Assembly (NCBI RefSeq): GCF_017872555.1
Contig: NZ_JAEDOX010000001.1
Coordinates: 62,001 to 126,000, forward strand
Reading direction: 5' to 3'
Source of the DNA: Ruegeria sp. HKCCSA071
Lineage (GTDB): Bacteria; Pseudomonadota; Alphaproteobacteria; Rhodobacterales; Rhodobacteraceae
Length of the DNA: 64,000 nt
Made by a program: the position numbers and the translations under genes. Positions 16,656 through 25,717 of the stretch are shown piece after piece; within the stretch, counting starts at the first letter, position 1, and every line of letters begins with the position of its first letter. The notes below the pieces were generated by a model. That model made no database searches, was not told where the DNA came from, and saw nothing but the letters and a program-made list of their open reading frames with translations.

Positions 16656-17683
16656 CCCGAAAGAGCCTGCCAAAATACGTTTATAATGACAGGGGCTACC
16701 TACGGTTCATCCGGCGTTCACGCGGTATCTCGGTCATGATGCACGAGGAAGCGGGCACGCCGGAATTTTGGGATCATTACAATCGCCTGCTGAAGGGAAA
16801 ACCAGCGCCAGCGCCGGTGAAACGCAATTTTGAGGCGTTGATTCTTAGCTACTACGAGAGCGACGCCTACAAGAAGCTGAAGCCCCGTACGAGATCCGAC
16901 TATCGGCGGTATATCAGCCACATTCGTGAGATCTGGGCCGACAAAGACCCGGCTAGGATCGAAACCCACCACATTTATGAACTGCACCGGGCCAATGCGG
17001 ATAATTGGAGGCAAGCCAACTATCTCGTTCAGGTTATGGTCGTCTTGATGAATCACGCCCGGTTGATCGGCTTCATCAAGAAAGAGCACGGCAATCCGGC
17101 AAAGGGCATCCCGCTTTTCAAGCAGCAGAGCGACGGCTGGGAGCCTTGGCCAGATGATGTTCGTGCCGAGTTCGAAGCGCTGGCTTCAAAGAGGGCGCGG
17201 CTGGTTTACGAGCTTTGCGTTGGAACAGGCCAGCGTATTGGCGATGTCGTGAAGATGAAGTGGGAGCACTTCTCGGATGAAGGATTCGATTTCACGCAGG
17301 GCAAAACTGATAAGCCTCTTTGGATCCCGCTCACCGACCGCCTGAAAACCCATCTCGACGGGCTCGCACGAACGGACGGCACCGTTGTGACCGACGCCAA
17401 GGGTCGACCAGTGAGCTACCGGATCGTTGCGGAGGAAATGCGCACCATCAAAAAGAAGATGAAGCACGAGAAGGCGAGCTACTACAAAACGCACGGGCTC
17501 AGGAAAAATGCGACGATCGAGCTGTATCTGGCCGGATGTGATGACGAGATGGTCAAAGCCGTCACCGGTCACTCAGGCGTTGAGATGCTCAAAAAATACG
17601 GCGGGCCGATCCGACAAAGAGAGCTCGCCAAGCGCGCTCAAGAAGCAAGAAATCAGTTGGAACGAAGCAAGACCGAAACGTGA
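16652..17683 (+). CDS. int: Tyrosine recombinase / integrase of the island
   Basis: The 343-residue protein has a SAM-like core-binding domain (about 50-150, including RTRSDYRRYISHIREIW) and a C-terminal catalytic domain with the full set of active-site residues: Arg195 in GTGQRIGD, His281 and Arg284 in HGLRK, His307 in VTGHSG and the nucleophile Tyr316 in LKKYGG. It ends about 70 bases from the right attachment repeat and the intact tRNA-Cys, fixing its target. No truncation or frameshift is visible, so the island may still be able to excise. Confidence 0.93.
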   Translation: MTRKSLPKYVYNDRGYLRFIRRSRGISVMMHEEAGTPEFWDHYNRLLKGKPAPAPVKRNFEALILSYYESDAYKKLKPRTRSDYRRYISHIREIWADKDPARIETHHIYELHRANADNWRQANYLVQVMVVLMNHARLIGFIKKEHGNPAKGIPLFKQQSDGWEPWPDDVRAEFEALASKRARLVYELCVGTGQRIGDVVKMKWEHFSDEGFDFTQGKTDKPLWIPLTDRLKTHLDGLARTDGTVVTDAKGRPVSYRIVAEEMRTIKKKMKHEKASYYKTHGLRKNATIELYLAGCDDEMVKAVTGHSGVEMLKKYGGPIRQRELAKRAQEARNQLERSKTET

Positions 17684-17692
17684 AAGTTTCAA
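17682..17692 (+). repeat. Possible integrase arm-type site, right end
   Basis: Second copy of GAAAGTTTCAA, overlapping the last base pairs of int and its 3' flank. A related TTTCAA follows at 17700-17705. See the left copy at 7356-7366. Confidence 0.3.
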
Positions 17693-17750
17693 CGGTTGTT
17701 TCAAAAATGGCAGTGAAGGAGAGGAAGGATGACGCAAGTCATTGATTTTA

Positions 17751-17798
17751 TTGGAGGCGAGTACCGGAATCGAACCGGTGTACACGGATTTGCAATCC
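17751..17798 (+). repeat. attR: 48-bp repeat within tRNA-Cys
   Basis: Identical to 7238-7285. This copy includes the 3' half of the functional tRNA-Cys gene plus one base beyond the CCA, so integration regenerates the tRNA. Confidence 0.93.
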
Positions 17799-17825
17799 GC
17801 TGCGTCACCACTCCGCCAACTCGCC
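17752..17825 (-). tRNA. tRNA-Cys (GCA anticodon)
   Basis: The 74-base minus-strand gene folds as a cloverleaf: acceptor arms GGCGAGT and ACTCGCC, anticodon loop TTGCAAA (anticodon GCA at 17793-17791), T arm with GGTTCGATTCC, discriminator T and an encoded CCA. It is the integration target of the island, and the intact copy is the one next to the integrase. Confidence 0.97.
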
Positions 17826-18049
17826 TTTTCAAGTAAAATCAAATACTTGCTGTGGTGTGACTGGGTTTTTAACAGCTTTCCTCTGGGGCGTCCAGTGGAT
17901 TGCGTGCGAATTTGCCGGCAAGACCGAAATTTGCCGAAGTCTACGCTCAAGAAGGTGATCACGATTCAGGTTGCGGCAACAGGGGCGTTGCTGGAAGGTT
18001 CAGGATATGGCACAAGCCCGACATCTTTGGGAATGAGACGAGATATCCA

Positions 18050-18703
18050 ATGACTGACTTCGCAGCCCGGCGCCGCACAATGGTTGATACGCAGATCCGC
18101 CCCTCTGACGTCACCAAGTTCCCGATCATTGAGGCGATGCTGAGTGTTCCGCGCGAAAGCTTCGTACCCGATTCTCAGCGCGAGGCGGCCTATGTGGACG
18201 GCCTGATTGATCTGGGTGGCGGGCGCAGCATGCTGGAGCCGCGGACCCTGGCTAAAATGCTGGACGTGTTGAACATATCCAAGGATGAGATGGTCTTAGA
18301 TATCGCTCCGGCAATGGGGTATTCCACGGCTGTTACCGCACGGATGGCTGAGTTGGTCGTGGGTGTTGAATGCGACGAAACCCTTGCAACCGAGGCGCAA
18401 AACCTCTTGGCCGAAGCCGAAGTGCTTAACGCTATCATTCACGTTGGCGCGCTGGAACAGGGTGTGGCGGAACACGGTCCCTATGATGCAATCATGGTGC
18501 AGGGCGGTGTCGAGCAGGTGCCCGATGCCCTGTTGGATCAACTCAAGGACCACGGTCGGATCGTGTGCCTGTTTGTCAACGGCAACCTGGGTACAGTTCG
18601 GATTGGTCGAAAAACCGGGGGCCGCGTCAGTTGGCGTGATGTGTTCAATGCCAATGCGCCGGTTTTGGAAGGTTTTTCGGCAGAGTGTGCATTTTCGCTA
18701 TAG
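18050..18703 (+). CDS. pcm: Protein-L-isoaspartate O-methyltransferase family protein
   Basis: This 217-residue SAM-dependent methyltransferase of the PCMT family has the N-terminal signature (ARRRTMVDTQIRPSDVTK, VPRESFVPDSQREAAYVD) and a Rossmann motif I in VLDIAPAMGYSTAV, where the usual GxGxG is degenerate (DIAPAMGY). That change is common in the alphaproteobacterial branch found beside tolC, so isoaspartate repair activity is not certain. The start is ATG 18050. It precedes a TolC-type gene by about 95 bases, an arrangement widespread in Rhodobacterales. Confidence 0.82.
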   Translation: MTDFAARRRTMVDTQIRPSDVTKFPIIEAMLSVPRESFVPDSQREAAYVDGLIDLGGGRSMLEPRTLAKMLDVLNISKDEMVLDIAPAMGYSTAVTARMAELVVGVECDETLATEAQNLLAEAEVLNAIIHVGALEQGVAEHGPYDAIMVQGGVEQVPDALLDQLKDHGRIVCLFVNGNLGTVRIGRKTGGRVSWRDVFNANAPVLEGFSAECAFSL

Positions 18704-18797
18704 TCCGCCGATAGATTTTTCTATCGCCTTGATTAGTTGAAAAGAAGGCCGCAAACTGCCTGCAGGGCAGTGTAATTTCGTTTGAGAGGATTTTGGT

Positions 18798-20216
18798 ATG
18801 CGTGGTTCGGCGACAGGTAAGCTGGTCAGGGCGTTTGCTGTGACCGCAGGACTTGCCATGAGCGTGATGCCAGGGCGTGCAGCGTGGGCAGACAACATAA
18901 CGGATGCGTTCATCGGCGCGTATAACACCAGTGGTTTGCTTGAACAGAACCGGGCGTTGCTGCGCGCGGCGGATGAAGATGTGGCCATTGCGCTTTCTGC
19001 GTTGCGGCCAATCATCAACTGGACCGTGCAGGTCAGCCAGGATTACACCCGTTCGCGGGTCAATAATGTCGTGACGACAAACGAACCGTCGCGGTTCTTT
19101 TCGGGCCTGACGCTGAGCCAGCTTTTGTATGATGGTGGCGCGTCTGTACTAGGCAAGCAGTCGGCGCAGGAAACGGTGCTGTCGACCCGGCAAACCCTGA
19201 TTGATATTGAACAACAGGTACTTATTCGCGCAGCAAATGCCTATCTGGGCGTTCTGCTGCAGGAAGAGACCGTGGCGATCCGCCAGAACAACGTGGATGT
19301 GTCGGCAGAGGAACTTAGGGCGTCGAATGACCGCTTCGAAGTTGGTGAAGTGACCAGGACCGACGTCGCGTTGTCCGAAGCACAGCTGGCAAGCTCTCAG
19401 GCGGATCTGGCGGTGGCACGCGGTGAATTGAGCATTGCGCAGGCCGAATACGTGAATGCAGTCGGAAAGGCACCGGGGCGAACGGCTGGTCAGCCGAGCC
19501 TGCCCAATCTGCCGCGTTCCGAAGCAGAAGCTGTGAATCTAGCGCAACGCAACCACCCGGCCATTCTATCGGCTCAGCATCAGGTCAGGGCGTTTGATCT
19601 GGTCGTGCAGCAACAGCGGGCAAACCTTGGGCCGAATGTCAGCCTGAATGCCGATGCTGGCGTGTCCGAGCGCTATGACAATAATGACTATGTGAACGAC
19701 GCGACCGTGTCGCTGAACTTCACACAACCTATCTACGCGGGTGGCCGGTTGGCGGCAAATGTGCGTCGCGCAATGGCCAGCCGGGATGCCTCGCGTGCGA
19801 ATCTGCTGAACGTTCAAAAGAACATCACGCAGGGTGTGACCGACCGGTATGCGGCGTTTCAGGCGGCCAGCGCCAGCCTGAGGGCATCAACCGAGCGCGT
19901 TAACGCCTCGCAAGTGGCTTTTGATGGCATCCGGGAAGAGGCGACTCTGGGCGCGCGAACAACTCTGGATGTATTGAATGCACAGCAGGATTTGCTGGAT
20001 GCACAGCTGGCAGAAGTCGCTTCGCGCACCGAACGGTCGCGGGCTGCCTATCAGTTGTTGCAGGCGCAGGGCCTTCTGACAGCCGAGCGTCTTGGGTTGG
20101 CGGTGCAAATCTATGATCCGACATTGTATTACAATCTGGTCAAGAATGCGCCGGCACAGGTCAGCAAGCAAAGCAAGGATCTGGATCGCGTTCTCAAAGC
20201 ATTGCGCCGGGACTGA
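18798..20216 (+). CDS. tolC: TolC-family outer-membrane efflux / type I secretion channel
   Basis: The 472-residue protein carries a signal peptide ending near AAWA and two outer membrane efflux repeats, the internal duplication typical of TolC: strand-helix segments around FFSGLTLSQLLYDGG and LNFTQPIYAGGRLA, and long alpha-helical parts rich in Ala, Gln and Glu (LSEAQLASSQADLAVAR, TLDVLNAQQDLLDAQLAEV). It forms the trimeric exit duct for RND pumps or type I secretion ABC exporters. No membrane fusion or inner-membrane partner is adjacent, so it probably serves several machines. The start ATG follows a GAGAGGA stretch. Confidence 0.92.
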   Translation: MRGSATGKLVRAFAVTAGLAMSVMPGRAAWADNITDAFIGAYNTSGLLEQNRALLRAADEDVAIALSALRPIINWTVQVSQDYTRSRVNNVVTTNEPSRFFSGLTLSQLLYDGGASVLGKQSAQETVLSTRQTLIDIEQQVLIRAANAYLGVLLQEETVAIRQNNVDVSAEELRASNDRFEVGEVTRTDVALSEAQLASSQADLAVARGELSIAQAEYVNAVGKAPGRTAGQPSLPNLPRSEAEAVNLAQRNHPAILSAQHQVRAFDLVVQQQRANLGPNVSLNADAGVSERYDNNDYVNDATVSLNFTQPIYAGGRLAANVRRAMASRDASRANLLNVQKNITQGVTDRYAAFQAASASLRASTERVNASQVAFDGIREEATLGARTTLDVLNAQQDLLDAQLAEVASRTERSRAAYQLLQAQGLLTAERLGLAVQIYDPTLYYNLVKNAPAQVSKQSKDLDRVLKALRRD

Positions 20217-20289
20217 TCGACAATACTATTTGTTGTGAGGCGCGGATTGTTTGGCTACACTCGATCCAAGGATAGAGCGGTAGAGAACA

Positions 20290-21078
20290 ATGTCTGATAA
20301 TGTCGTGAAAGCAGGGATCGAAGACGTTCTGTCTTCGGTCAAACGTCTGGTCAGTGAAGACAGTCGTGATAAAACCGTCTCGGATCAAACGACTAAAGCA
20401 CGCAAGCCGGGGCGGCTGGTGCTTACTGATGCATTGCGCATCAGCACACCAGATCAATTGGGGGTGATTCCCGCTAAAGCTGTGTCGGAAGCCGAAGTTT
20501 CAGATGCCGCCAAGCCCATGTTGTTACGCACCTGTGACATCGTTCAGACGGGTCAACCTGCGAACGCTGACCAGGACAAGCCAGAAGCCGCCGAGACGAA
20601 ACGCGCTCCGTCGGATGATGCAACAAGCAGCCTGAGTGCAAAGATCGAAGCGCTGGAAGCGGCAATTGCGCAAACAGAAGATCAGTGGGAACCGGACGGT
20701 GACAGCCAGGATGCATATTCGGGCACACCGTCACACGCGCTGCCATGGGATGTCGAAGAAGAATTTGCCGCTGCGATGTCGATTGATGCTGTCGGTGGTG
20801 ACGAACCAGCGGCGGTTCAGCAGGACGAAGACGCATCTGGTCAGGCGGAATTCATCCGGTCGTCTCAGGCTGTTGTGTCTGATGCCGATGCCGAAGAACC
20901 TGATTCCGACGAAAATGTCAGGACGATCGACATGGATGAAGACGCACTGCGCACCCTGATCGCAGAGGTTGTCCGCGCCGAGCTGCAAGGAACGATGGGC
21001 GAGCGGATTACACGAAATGTGCGCAAGATGGTCAGGCGAGAGATCGCCCGCGCTCTTGCGGCTCAGGATCTGGAGTAG
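20290..21078 (+). CDS. PopZ-like (DUF2497-type) acidic protein
   Basis: The 262-residue protein has a short N-terminal helix (IEDVLSSVKRLVSED) resembling the PopZ/DUF2497 start IEEILASIRRII, a long acidic, disordered middle rich in Asp, Glu and Ala, and a helical C-terminus (DEDALRTLIAEVVRAEL followed by ARALAAQD). That three-part layout is the one seen in the polar organising protein PopZ, which anchors chromosome and signalling proteins at the cell pole. Sequence identity with Caulobacter PopZ cannot be judged here, so the family call is tentative. It follows the TolC gene with 73 bases between and converges on cobQ. Confidence 0.5.
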   Translation: MSDNVVKAGIEDVLSSVKRLVSEDSRDKTVSDQTTKARKPGRLVLTDALRISTPDQLGVIPAKAVSEAEVSDAAKPMLLRTCDIVQTGQPANADQDKPEAAETKRAPSDDATSSLSAKIEALEAAIAQTEDQWEPDGDSQDAYSGTPSHALPWDVEEEFAAAMSIDAVGGDEPAAVQQDEDASGQAEFIRSSQAVVSDADAEEPDSDENVRTIDMDEDALRTLIAEVVRAELQGTMGERITRNVRKMVRREIARALAAQDLE

Positions 21079-21081
21079 CGA

Positions 21082-22539
21082 TCACCCGCTGTGCGGGGGC
21101 TGCGCGAGGCTGAACAGCAGGTCAAGGTCCATGTGGCGCTCCAGATGATCGGCCAGATCGTCCAGCGCTTGCTCGACGCCGTCCTCATAGGACAGGTCCG
21201 AGGTCACGCCTATCGTTGACAAATACCGCGCCCGGAATGCGTCGGACGAAAAGATACCGTGCAGATAACTTCCCTTGATCCGCCCGTTTGCGCTGGCCGC
21301 GCCTTCAGGGCGGCCTTCGACCTCAAGCCATGCATTGGTGCAATCCGGCCCGTCTGTATGGCCCATGTGGATTTCGTATCCGGTGACCGGCTCTCGGTCC
21401 GGCAAGGCATGGGCCGTACGCAGAACAACTTGCTTTTGCCCTCCCATGACCGTGTCTACATCCAGCAACCCCAACCCTTCGACCTTACCCGGTCGACCGT
21501 CCACGCCATCGGGGTCGGAAATGGTCTTGCCCAGCATCTGAAAGCCACCGCAAAGACCCAGCACATGCCCGCCGCGCCGGACATGACCAAACAGGTCGAT
21601 GTCCCAGCCTTGTACACGGAAATAGGCCAGATCTCCGATGGTTGACTTGCTGCCCGGTAGCAAAACCAGATCGGCATCGCCCGGCAAAGGGTGTCCGGCC
21701 GGAATGATCTCGACGCTCACTCCGGGTTCGGCAGACAAGGGATCAAGGTCGTCGAAATTCGCCATCCGTTCAAGTTGTGGCACAACAACCTTGCATGTGC
21801 CGCCTGTGTGAGAACGGATGTCCATCATATCTTCGGCCGGAAGCTTCCAGGCGTCTTGAAACCATGGCACAACCCCCAGACAGGGCCATCCCGTTCGAGA
21901 GGCGATATCATCGCGCCCTTCGTCAAAAAGGGATACATCCCCCTTGAACCGATTGACGGCAAAGCCCTGAATTCGAGCAAGATCGCCGTCATCCAGAACC
22001 GCCTGAGTGCCAACGATTTGTGCAATCACACCGCCGCGGTGAATGTCGCCGACAAGTATCACCGGAATATTCGCAGCGCAGGCAAAACCCATATTGGCGA
22101 TGTCACCCTTGCGCAGGTTTGTTTCGGCCGGGCTGCCCGCCCCTTCGATCAGAACCAGATCCGCGTCGCTGCACAATCGGTCAAAGCTTTCCAATGCGGC
22201 GCTTAGCAGTCTGGATTTATCCTTGCGGTAATCACCGGCTTTCATGGTGCCCGCGCGCTGCCCCTGAACAATGATCTGCGCGCCGGTATCTGTTTCGGGT
22301 TTCAGCAATACAGGGTTCATATCGGTATGTGTCGCCCGCCTTGCCGCCCGTGCCTGAAGGGCCTGCGCGCGACCGATTTCCCCACCGTTTTCCGTAACAG
22401 CAGCATTGTTCGACATGTTCTGCGGCTTGAAGGGCGCAACCCGATGACCCCGCCGTGTAAAAGCCCGCGCAAGCCCCGCCACCAGAACGGATTTTCCGAC
22501 ATTGCTGCCGGTGCCTTGAATCATGATGGCGCGAACCAT
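21082..22539 (-). CDS. cobQ: Cobyric acid synthase CobQ
   Basis: The 485-residue enzyme amidates the b, d, e and g carboxyls of adenosylcobyrinic acid a,c-diamide using glutamine. The N-terminal P-loop domain starts with [14 protein letters not shown] and contains KPQNMSNNA. The C-terminal class I amidotransferase carries the nucleophile in [11 protein letters not shown] and a histidine in GSYLHGIF. The ATG at 22539 has GGAG seven bases upstream; the upstream in-frame MTGRRQP start is weaker. It stands apart from the cob operon at the left edge and no cobalamin riboswitch is seen before it. Confidence 0.95.
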   Translation of the reverse strand: MVRAIMIQGTGSNVGKSVLVAGLARAFTRRGHRVAPFKPQNMSNNAAVTENGGEIGRAQALQARAARRATHTDMNPVLLKPETDTGAQIIVQGQRAGTMKAGDYRKDKSRLLSAALESFDRLCSDADLVLIEGAGSPAETNLRKGDIANMGFACAANIPVILVGDIHRGGVIAQIVGTQAVLDDGDLARIQGFAVNRFKGDVSLFDEGRDDIASRTGWPCLGVVPWFQDAWKLPAEDMMDIRSHTGGTCKVVVPQLERMANFDDLDPLSAEPGVSVEIIPAGHPLPGDADLVLLPGSKSTIGDLAYFRVQGWDIDLFGHVRRGGHVLGLCGGFQMLGKTISDPDGVDGRPGKVEGLGLLDVDTVMGGQKQVVLRTAHALPDREPVTGYEIHMGHTDGPDCTNAWLEVEGRPEGAASANGRIKGSYLHGIFSSDAFRARYLSTIGVTSDLSYEDGVEQALDDLADHLERHMDLDLLFSLAQPPHSG

Positions 22540-22642
22540 GGGTTGTCTCCTACCTGTCAAGGCGCAGATGACCTGATTTGGGCGGGCAGGGGAAGCCCCG
22601 AACTCACCCTGACGCCCAGGATCGTGGTGGGATACGCATAGA

Positions 22643-22675
22643 AAAACGCGCTCTGATGGCAGAGCGCGTTTTTTC
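22643..22675. terminator. Bidirectional intrinsic terminator
   Basis: AACGCGCTCT and AGAGCGCGTT pair around the loop GATGGC. The stem is flanked by A-run and T-run, so it works in both directions. It ends the minus-strand DUF6280 gene and insulates cobQ from it. Confidence 0.85.
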
Positions 22676-22695
22676 TGAGTTGAAACAGCCTTGGA

Positions 22696-23016
22696 TCAGG
22701 CAGCTTCAGCCTGCTGAGCGGCATTGCGACGCTCGCTTTCTTCACGCGACAGCGCGACCGAGGTCCGCACGCCACGGCCAACGAACTCCATCAGTCCGCT
22801 GACAACCCGCTCGTTCGGGTCGATTCCCGCGCAAGACAGCACTTCGCGTCCATCGCGCGAGCGCGCCCAACGGGCGATTTGTTCCGGGCCATTGCCATAC
22901 TTCTTGTCATCGGCAATGGCGTCATCGAGTGCGGCCAACACAACGGCCGCGAAAAGTTTGCGAGCACGATTGCCTTGTTCGTTGTTAAAGGCAGTGCCGT
23001 CAACGAAATCTCTCAT
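22696..23016 (-). CDS. DUF6280-family small protein
   Basis: I chose the ATG at 23016, giving 106 residues (MRDFVDGTAFNNEQGNRARK), because AAGGAAG precedes it and the longer frame upstream is low-complexity and unlike protein. The sequence is helical and soluble (KLFAAVVLAALDDAI, SCAGIDPNERVVSGLMEFVG). It matches a short family restricted to Rhodobacterales as far as I recall, with no known function. A strong terminator follows it. Confidence 0.7.
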   Translation of the reverse strand: MRDFVDGTAFNNEQGNRARKLFAAVVLAALDDAIADDKKYGNGPEQIARWARSRDGREVLSCAGIDPNERVVSGLMEFVGRGVRTSVALSREESERRNAAQQAEAA

Positions 23017-23235
23017 CTCGTCTTCCTTGTTTTTCTTGCTCTTGCAATTTTCGGCGTGACGGTCCTTATGACCGATAAAGTGCGATTCGGATACAGCTAA
23101 TATGCATAGTTGCGTTGCGTCACTTGCATATCTCGCTGCACCTGCAGCACTAGGTTTGGTTGTCTTGTCAGGTATGTTCCCGCCAGATATAGGAGGCGCA
23201 ACTGACGCATCAACCGTTTGTGAAGGATTTATGTA

Positions 23236-23799
23236 ATGCCCAAGATAAATGGGAACGAAATTCGCCCCGGCAATGTGCTTGAGCATAACGACGGCCTTTG
23301 GGCCGCGGTCAAGGTTGACCATGTGAAGCCTGGCAAGGGCGGCGCTTTCGCGCAGGTCGAACTGCGCAACCTGCGCAATGGTTCGAAACTGAACGAACGG
23401 TTCCGCTCAGCTGACAAGGTTGAGCGTGTGCGCCTTGAGCAGAAGGATCAGCAGTTCCTGTATGAAACCGATGGCATGCTGGTCTTCATGGATGCCGAAA
23501 CATACGAACAGATTGAATTGCCAGCGGATTTGCTGGGCGAGCGTCGTCCGTTCCTTCAAGATGGCATGACGATTGTTGTCGAATTCTACGAAAGTGAAGC
23601 GCTGAACGCGACGCTGCCGCAGAAAGTGACCTGCAAGATCGTCGAAACTGAGCCGGTCGTCAAAGGTCAGACTGCCGCGAACTCGTTCAAGCCTGCAATT
23701 CTGGACAATGGCGTGAAAGTCATGGTGCCGCCGTTCATCGGTCAGGATGAAATGATCATCGTGAACACCGAAACGATGGAATATTCCGAACGCGCGTGA
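23236..23799 (+). CDS. efp: Translation elongation factor P
   Basis: The 187-residue protein has the three beta-barrel EF-P domains. The tip loop is KPGKGGA with Lys34 at the position that is beta-lysylated in bacteria using EpmA/EpmB. The C-terminal signature segment [20 protein letters not shown] is present. EF-P relieves ribosome stalling at consecutive prolines. The gene is monocistronic, followed by a strong terminator; no modification enzyme gene is next to it. Confidence 0.96.
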   Translation: MPKINGNEIRPGNVLEHNDGLWAAVKVDHVKPGKGGAFAQVELRNLRNGSKLNERFRSADKVERVRLEQKDQQFLYETDGMLVFMDAETYEQIELPADLLGERRPFLQDGMTIVVEFYESEALNATLPQKVTCKIVETEPVVKGQTAANSFKPAILDNGVKVMVPPFIGQDEMIIVNTETMEYSERA

Positions 23800-23820
23800 C
23801 GTTTCGTCGCTATTAATGTC

Positions 23821-23854
23821 AGACCGCGCAGACAGCTGCTGCGCGGTCTTTTTT
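23821..23854. terminator. Intrinsic terminator between efp and the ABC-type gene
   Basis: AGACCGCGCA and TGCGCGGTCT form a 10-bp stem with a nine-base loop, followed by TTTTT on the plus strand. It ends efp and overlaps the last codon of the convergent ABC transmembrane gene. Confidence 0.9.
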
Positions 23855-24794
23855 ATGCACTGTTGCGGTACCGGTAATGCGCGGGGTCCGGGCCGAATAG
23901 TTCTAGCATCAGCTCGTATTTGATGCGGTTGGCACTGACTTGTCTGTAAAAGGCGATCAGGAACGCGGTCGGGCCCTGTATCCGGCCAAGCCCGCTGGTC
24001 GCGGCCACCACCGTGCCGACATCGGTCTTTCCTTGCAGCACCAGATAACCGCCCAACATCAGAATACCTACGGTTCCGGCGCCGTTGATTACGCTCAATA
24101 GGAACTTGGCCGAAAGCTTCCAAAGAAACATGCGCCGCCTTGTGTCATAGATGTCGTCGAACAGGGCATTGATATCCCGCTCGACGGCATCGATATCCTC
24201 GGTGGTCAGCCTATCAGTGGCGCTGCGCAAAAGGCGGACGCGTTCGGCGACGAACGTGTTCACTTTGCGTTGCGACACCAGAACGATAATGATCTGGGGC
24301 ACAATCATGGAAAACGCGATAAGGCCAAGGCCTGGCTGCGTTGAGGATATATACCCGATCACGCTGATCAGCGTTCCAACCTGAACCACCGGGTCCGAAA
24401 ATGCGCCCCCTGCAAACTTGCCCAGTTCCTCGGCTTCGGCCGAGATGGCGGTCGTCATGGTGCCCTTGCGCAGATTTTCACCCGTTTCCTTCAGGTCGGT
24501 CGCGCGCCAGAGCAAGCGTTGCCGGATCAGCCGGATCATGTCTTCGCCCAATGTACCCGCGCGAAAACCCAGAACCCATTTCAGGGCGAGGCTTAGCAGG
24601 ATGACTATCATCATGCCGATGCCCAGCAGAACCAGCTTTTCGACATGAAGATCGTTGGACGTAAGGTGGTTGACAATATCGCGTTGAAATTCAAGCGGAA
24701 CCGCGGCAAGCGCAGCAATGGCAATGGATAACAGAATGAGGACAATCTGCCGTCCGGCGCTGGCGCGCCAAATCGCGGAGTAAAGCTGAAACAT
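23853..24794 (-). CDS. Stand-alone ABC exporter transmembrane domain protein
   Basis: The 313-residue protein contains the six-helix ABC_membrane fold: hydrophobic segments near residues 15-35 (IVLILLSIAIAALAAVPL), 55-75 (LLGIGMMIVILLSLALKWV), 135-180 and 235-265. It includes the coupling-helix style REGLR-type stretch ERVRLLRSATDRLTTEDID. There is no Walker A, signature or Walker B motif, and no ATP-binding gene on either side. The ATG at 24794 is preferred to an upstream frame extension. It may be paired with an ATPase encoded elsewhere or have a non-transport role. Confidence 0.72.
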   Translation of the reverse strand: MFQLYSAIWRASAGRQIVLILLSIAIAALAAVPLEFQRDIVNHLTSNDLHVEKLVLLGIGMMIVILLSLALKWVLGFRAGTLGEDMIRLIRQRLLWRATDLKETGENLRKGTMTTAISAEAEELGKFAGGAFSDPVVQVGTLISVIGYISSTQPGLGLIAFSMIVPQIIIVLVSQRKVNTFVAERVRLLRSATDRLTTEDIDAVERDINALFDDIYDTRRRMFLWKLSAKFLLSVINGAGTVGILMLGGYLVLQGKTDVGTVVAATSGLGRIQGPTAFLIAFYRQVSANRIKYELMLELFGPDPAHYRYRNSA

Positions 24795-24900
24795 GCGGGT
24801 ATCCGTGTTGCCCCTGTGCCGACACATTGGCAGGGCTGGGTAACGGGTTCAAACTTTACGAAATAAACGGCGGATAAGGCCGTGCCGATTTGGCAACAAG

Positions 24901-25644
24901 TTACGCTTGATCCGTCAGGCGAACCACGATGTCTCCGGCCATCATGTCTGCATTCGCACGGTCAAAGCGCAGATACGCGATTCCGTGTCCGCCTGATTGC
25001 GTGAACAGGGTGCCGACGGGTTTACCGTTTGCGGCAATCTCAGTACCCACCGGAACCGAGCCTTCGACAAAGACCCGCCGCAAGCCTTTGCGCAATTCGG
25101 TCTTGTGCTTCATGCGCGCAGTCACTTCCTGACCGACATAGCAACCCTTTTTGAAGTCCACACCATTCAGCGCCTCAAACCCGGATTCGAGGATATAGCT
25201 GTCTGGCGTCAGTTCGACCCCAGCCTCGGGGATGCAGTGTCGAACGCGCAGCGCGTCCCAGTCGGTTCCGTCATCGCCTTCTGGGGCTGTCGAATAGACA
25301 CGCCAACCCATATCCGGGTGACGGGGGTCGGGCAGGGCGGTGTCCGGTGCTGGACCTGTGCCGCGTTGTAGATGTAGATTCGTGCCTTCGATCACCACAT
25401 CCGCGCGGAGTTTGTACATGTTCAGGCGCTTGATCAGGTCATCCGCAAGTGGCTCGGCCACGTCCAGCAGCACGCCACCGTTATCGCGTTTCAGAAAGAA
25501 ATCTGCCAGATACTTGCCCTGTGGAGTAAGCAACGCCGTATAAACAAGCCCATTGCCCAGCCCCCGAACGTCATTGGTGACAAGGTCCTGCAGAAAGTTT
25601 TCGGTGTCCGAGCCGGTCAGGCGCAGGATGCGGCGGGTGGGCAT
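24901..25644 (-). CDS. ygfZ: YgfZ/GcvT-family folate-binding protein
   Basis: The 247-residue protein carries the YgfZ hallmark KGCYVGQEVTARM near residue 165, with its conserved cysteine, and the GcvT-like N-terminal segment ENFLQDLVTNDV. YgfZ/IBA57-type proteins help assemble 4Fe-4S clusters in a tetrahydrofolate-dependent way. It is shorter than the 326-residue Escherichia coli protein but keeps the motifs. Some 70 bases of non-coding DNA separate it from the divergent glycosyltransferase. Confidence 0.88.
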   Translation of the reverse strand: MPTRRILRLTGSDTENFLQDLVTNDVRGLGNGLVYTALLTPQGKYLADFFLKRDNGGVLLDVAEPLADDLIKRLNMYKLRADVVIEGTNLHLQRGTGPAPDTALPDPRHPDMGWRVYSTAPEGDDGTDWDALRVRHCIPEAGVELTPDSYILESGFEALNGVDFKKGCYVGQEVTARMKHKTELRKGLRRVFVEGSVPVGTEIAANGKPVGTLFTQSGGHGIAYLRFDRANADMMAGDIVVRLTDQA

Positions 25645-25717
25645 GGCTTGGTCCTCGTCATTGCCTTTGGCCTCGTGATATAGGAAGTCCTGCAGTCAAG
25701 ACCAGAGGTTATCGGAC

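Larger units (their letters stand above)
7238..17798. mobile_element. Genomic island integrated in tRNA-Cys(GCA)
   Basis: A perfect 48-base direct repeat brackets this segment (7238-7285 and 17751-17798). The right copy is the 3' part of an intact tRNA-Cys gene and the left copy is an orphan tRNA tail. A tyrosine recombinase is the gene next to the intact tRNA, the usual arrangement for tRNA-targeting integrative elements. Cargo in order: HTH replication-like protein, hipBA, a 65-residue protein, AraC regulator, amidohydrolase, DUF3299 protein, porin, a TetR fragment, a small protein and int. No conjugation or phage structural genes are visible, so it is a non-autonomous or mobilisable island, not a prophage. 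Confidence 0.9.

Noticed and set aside
16338..16673. 111-codon minus-strand frame that might supply the missing TetR N-terminus
   Set aside because: It carries no helix-turn-helix and is the shadow of the small gene at 16464-16655.
7238..17798. Prophage or conjugative element
   Set aside because: No capsid, terminase, tail, relaxase or type IV secretion genes are visible, only an integrase, a replication-like protein and cargo.
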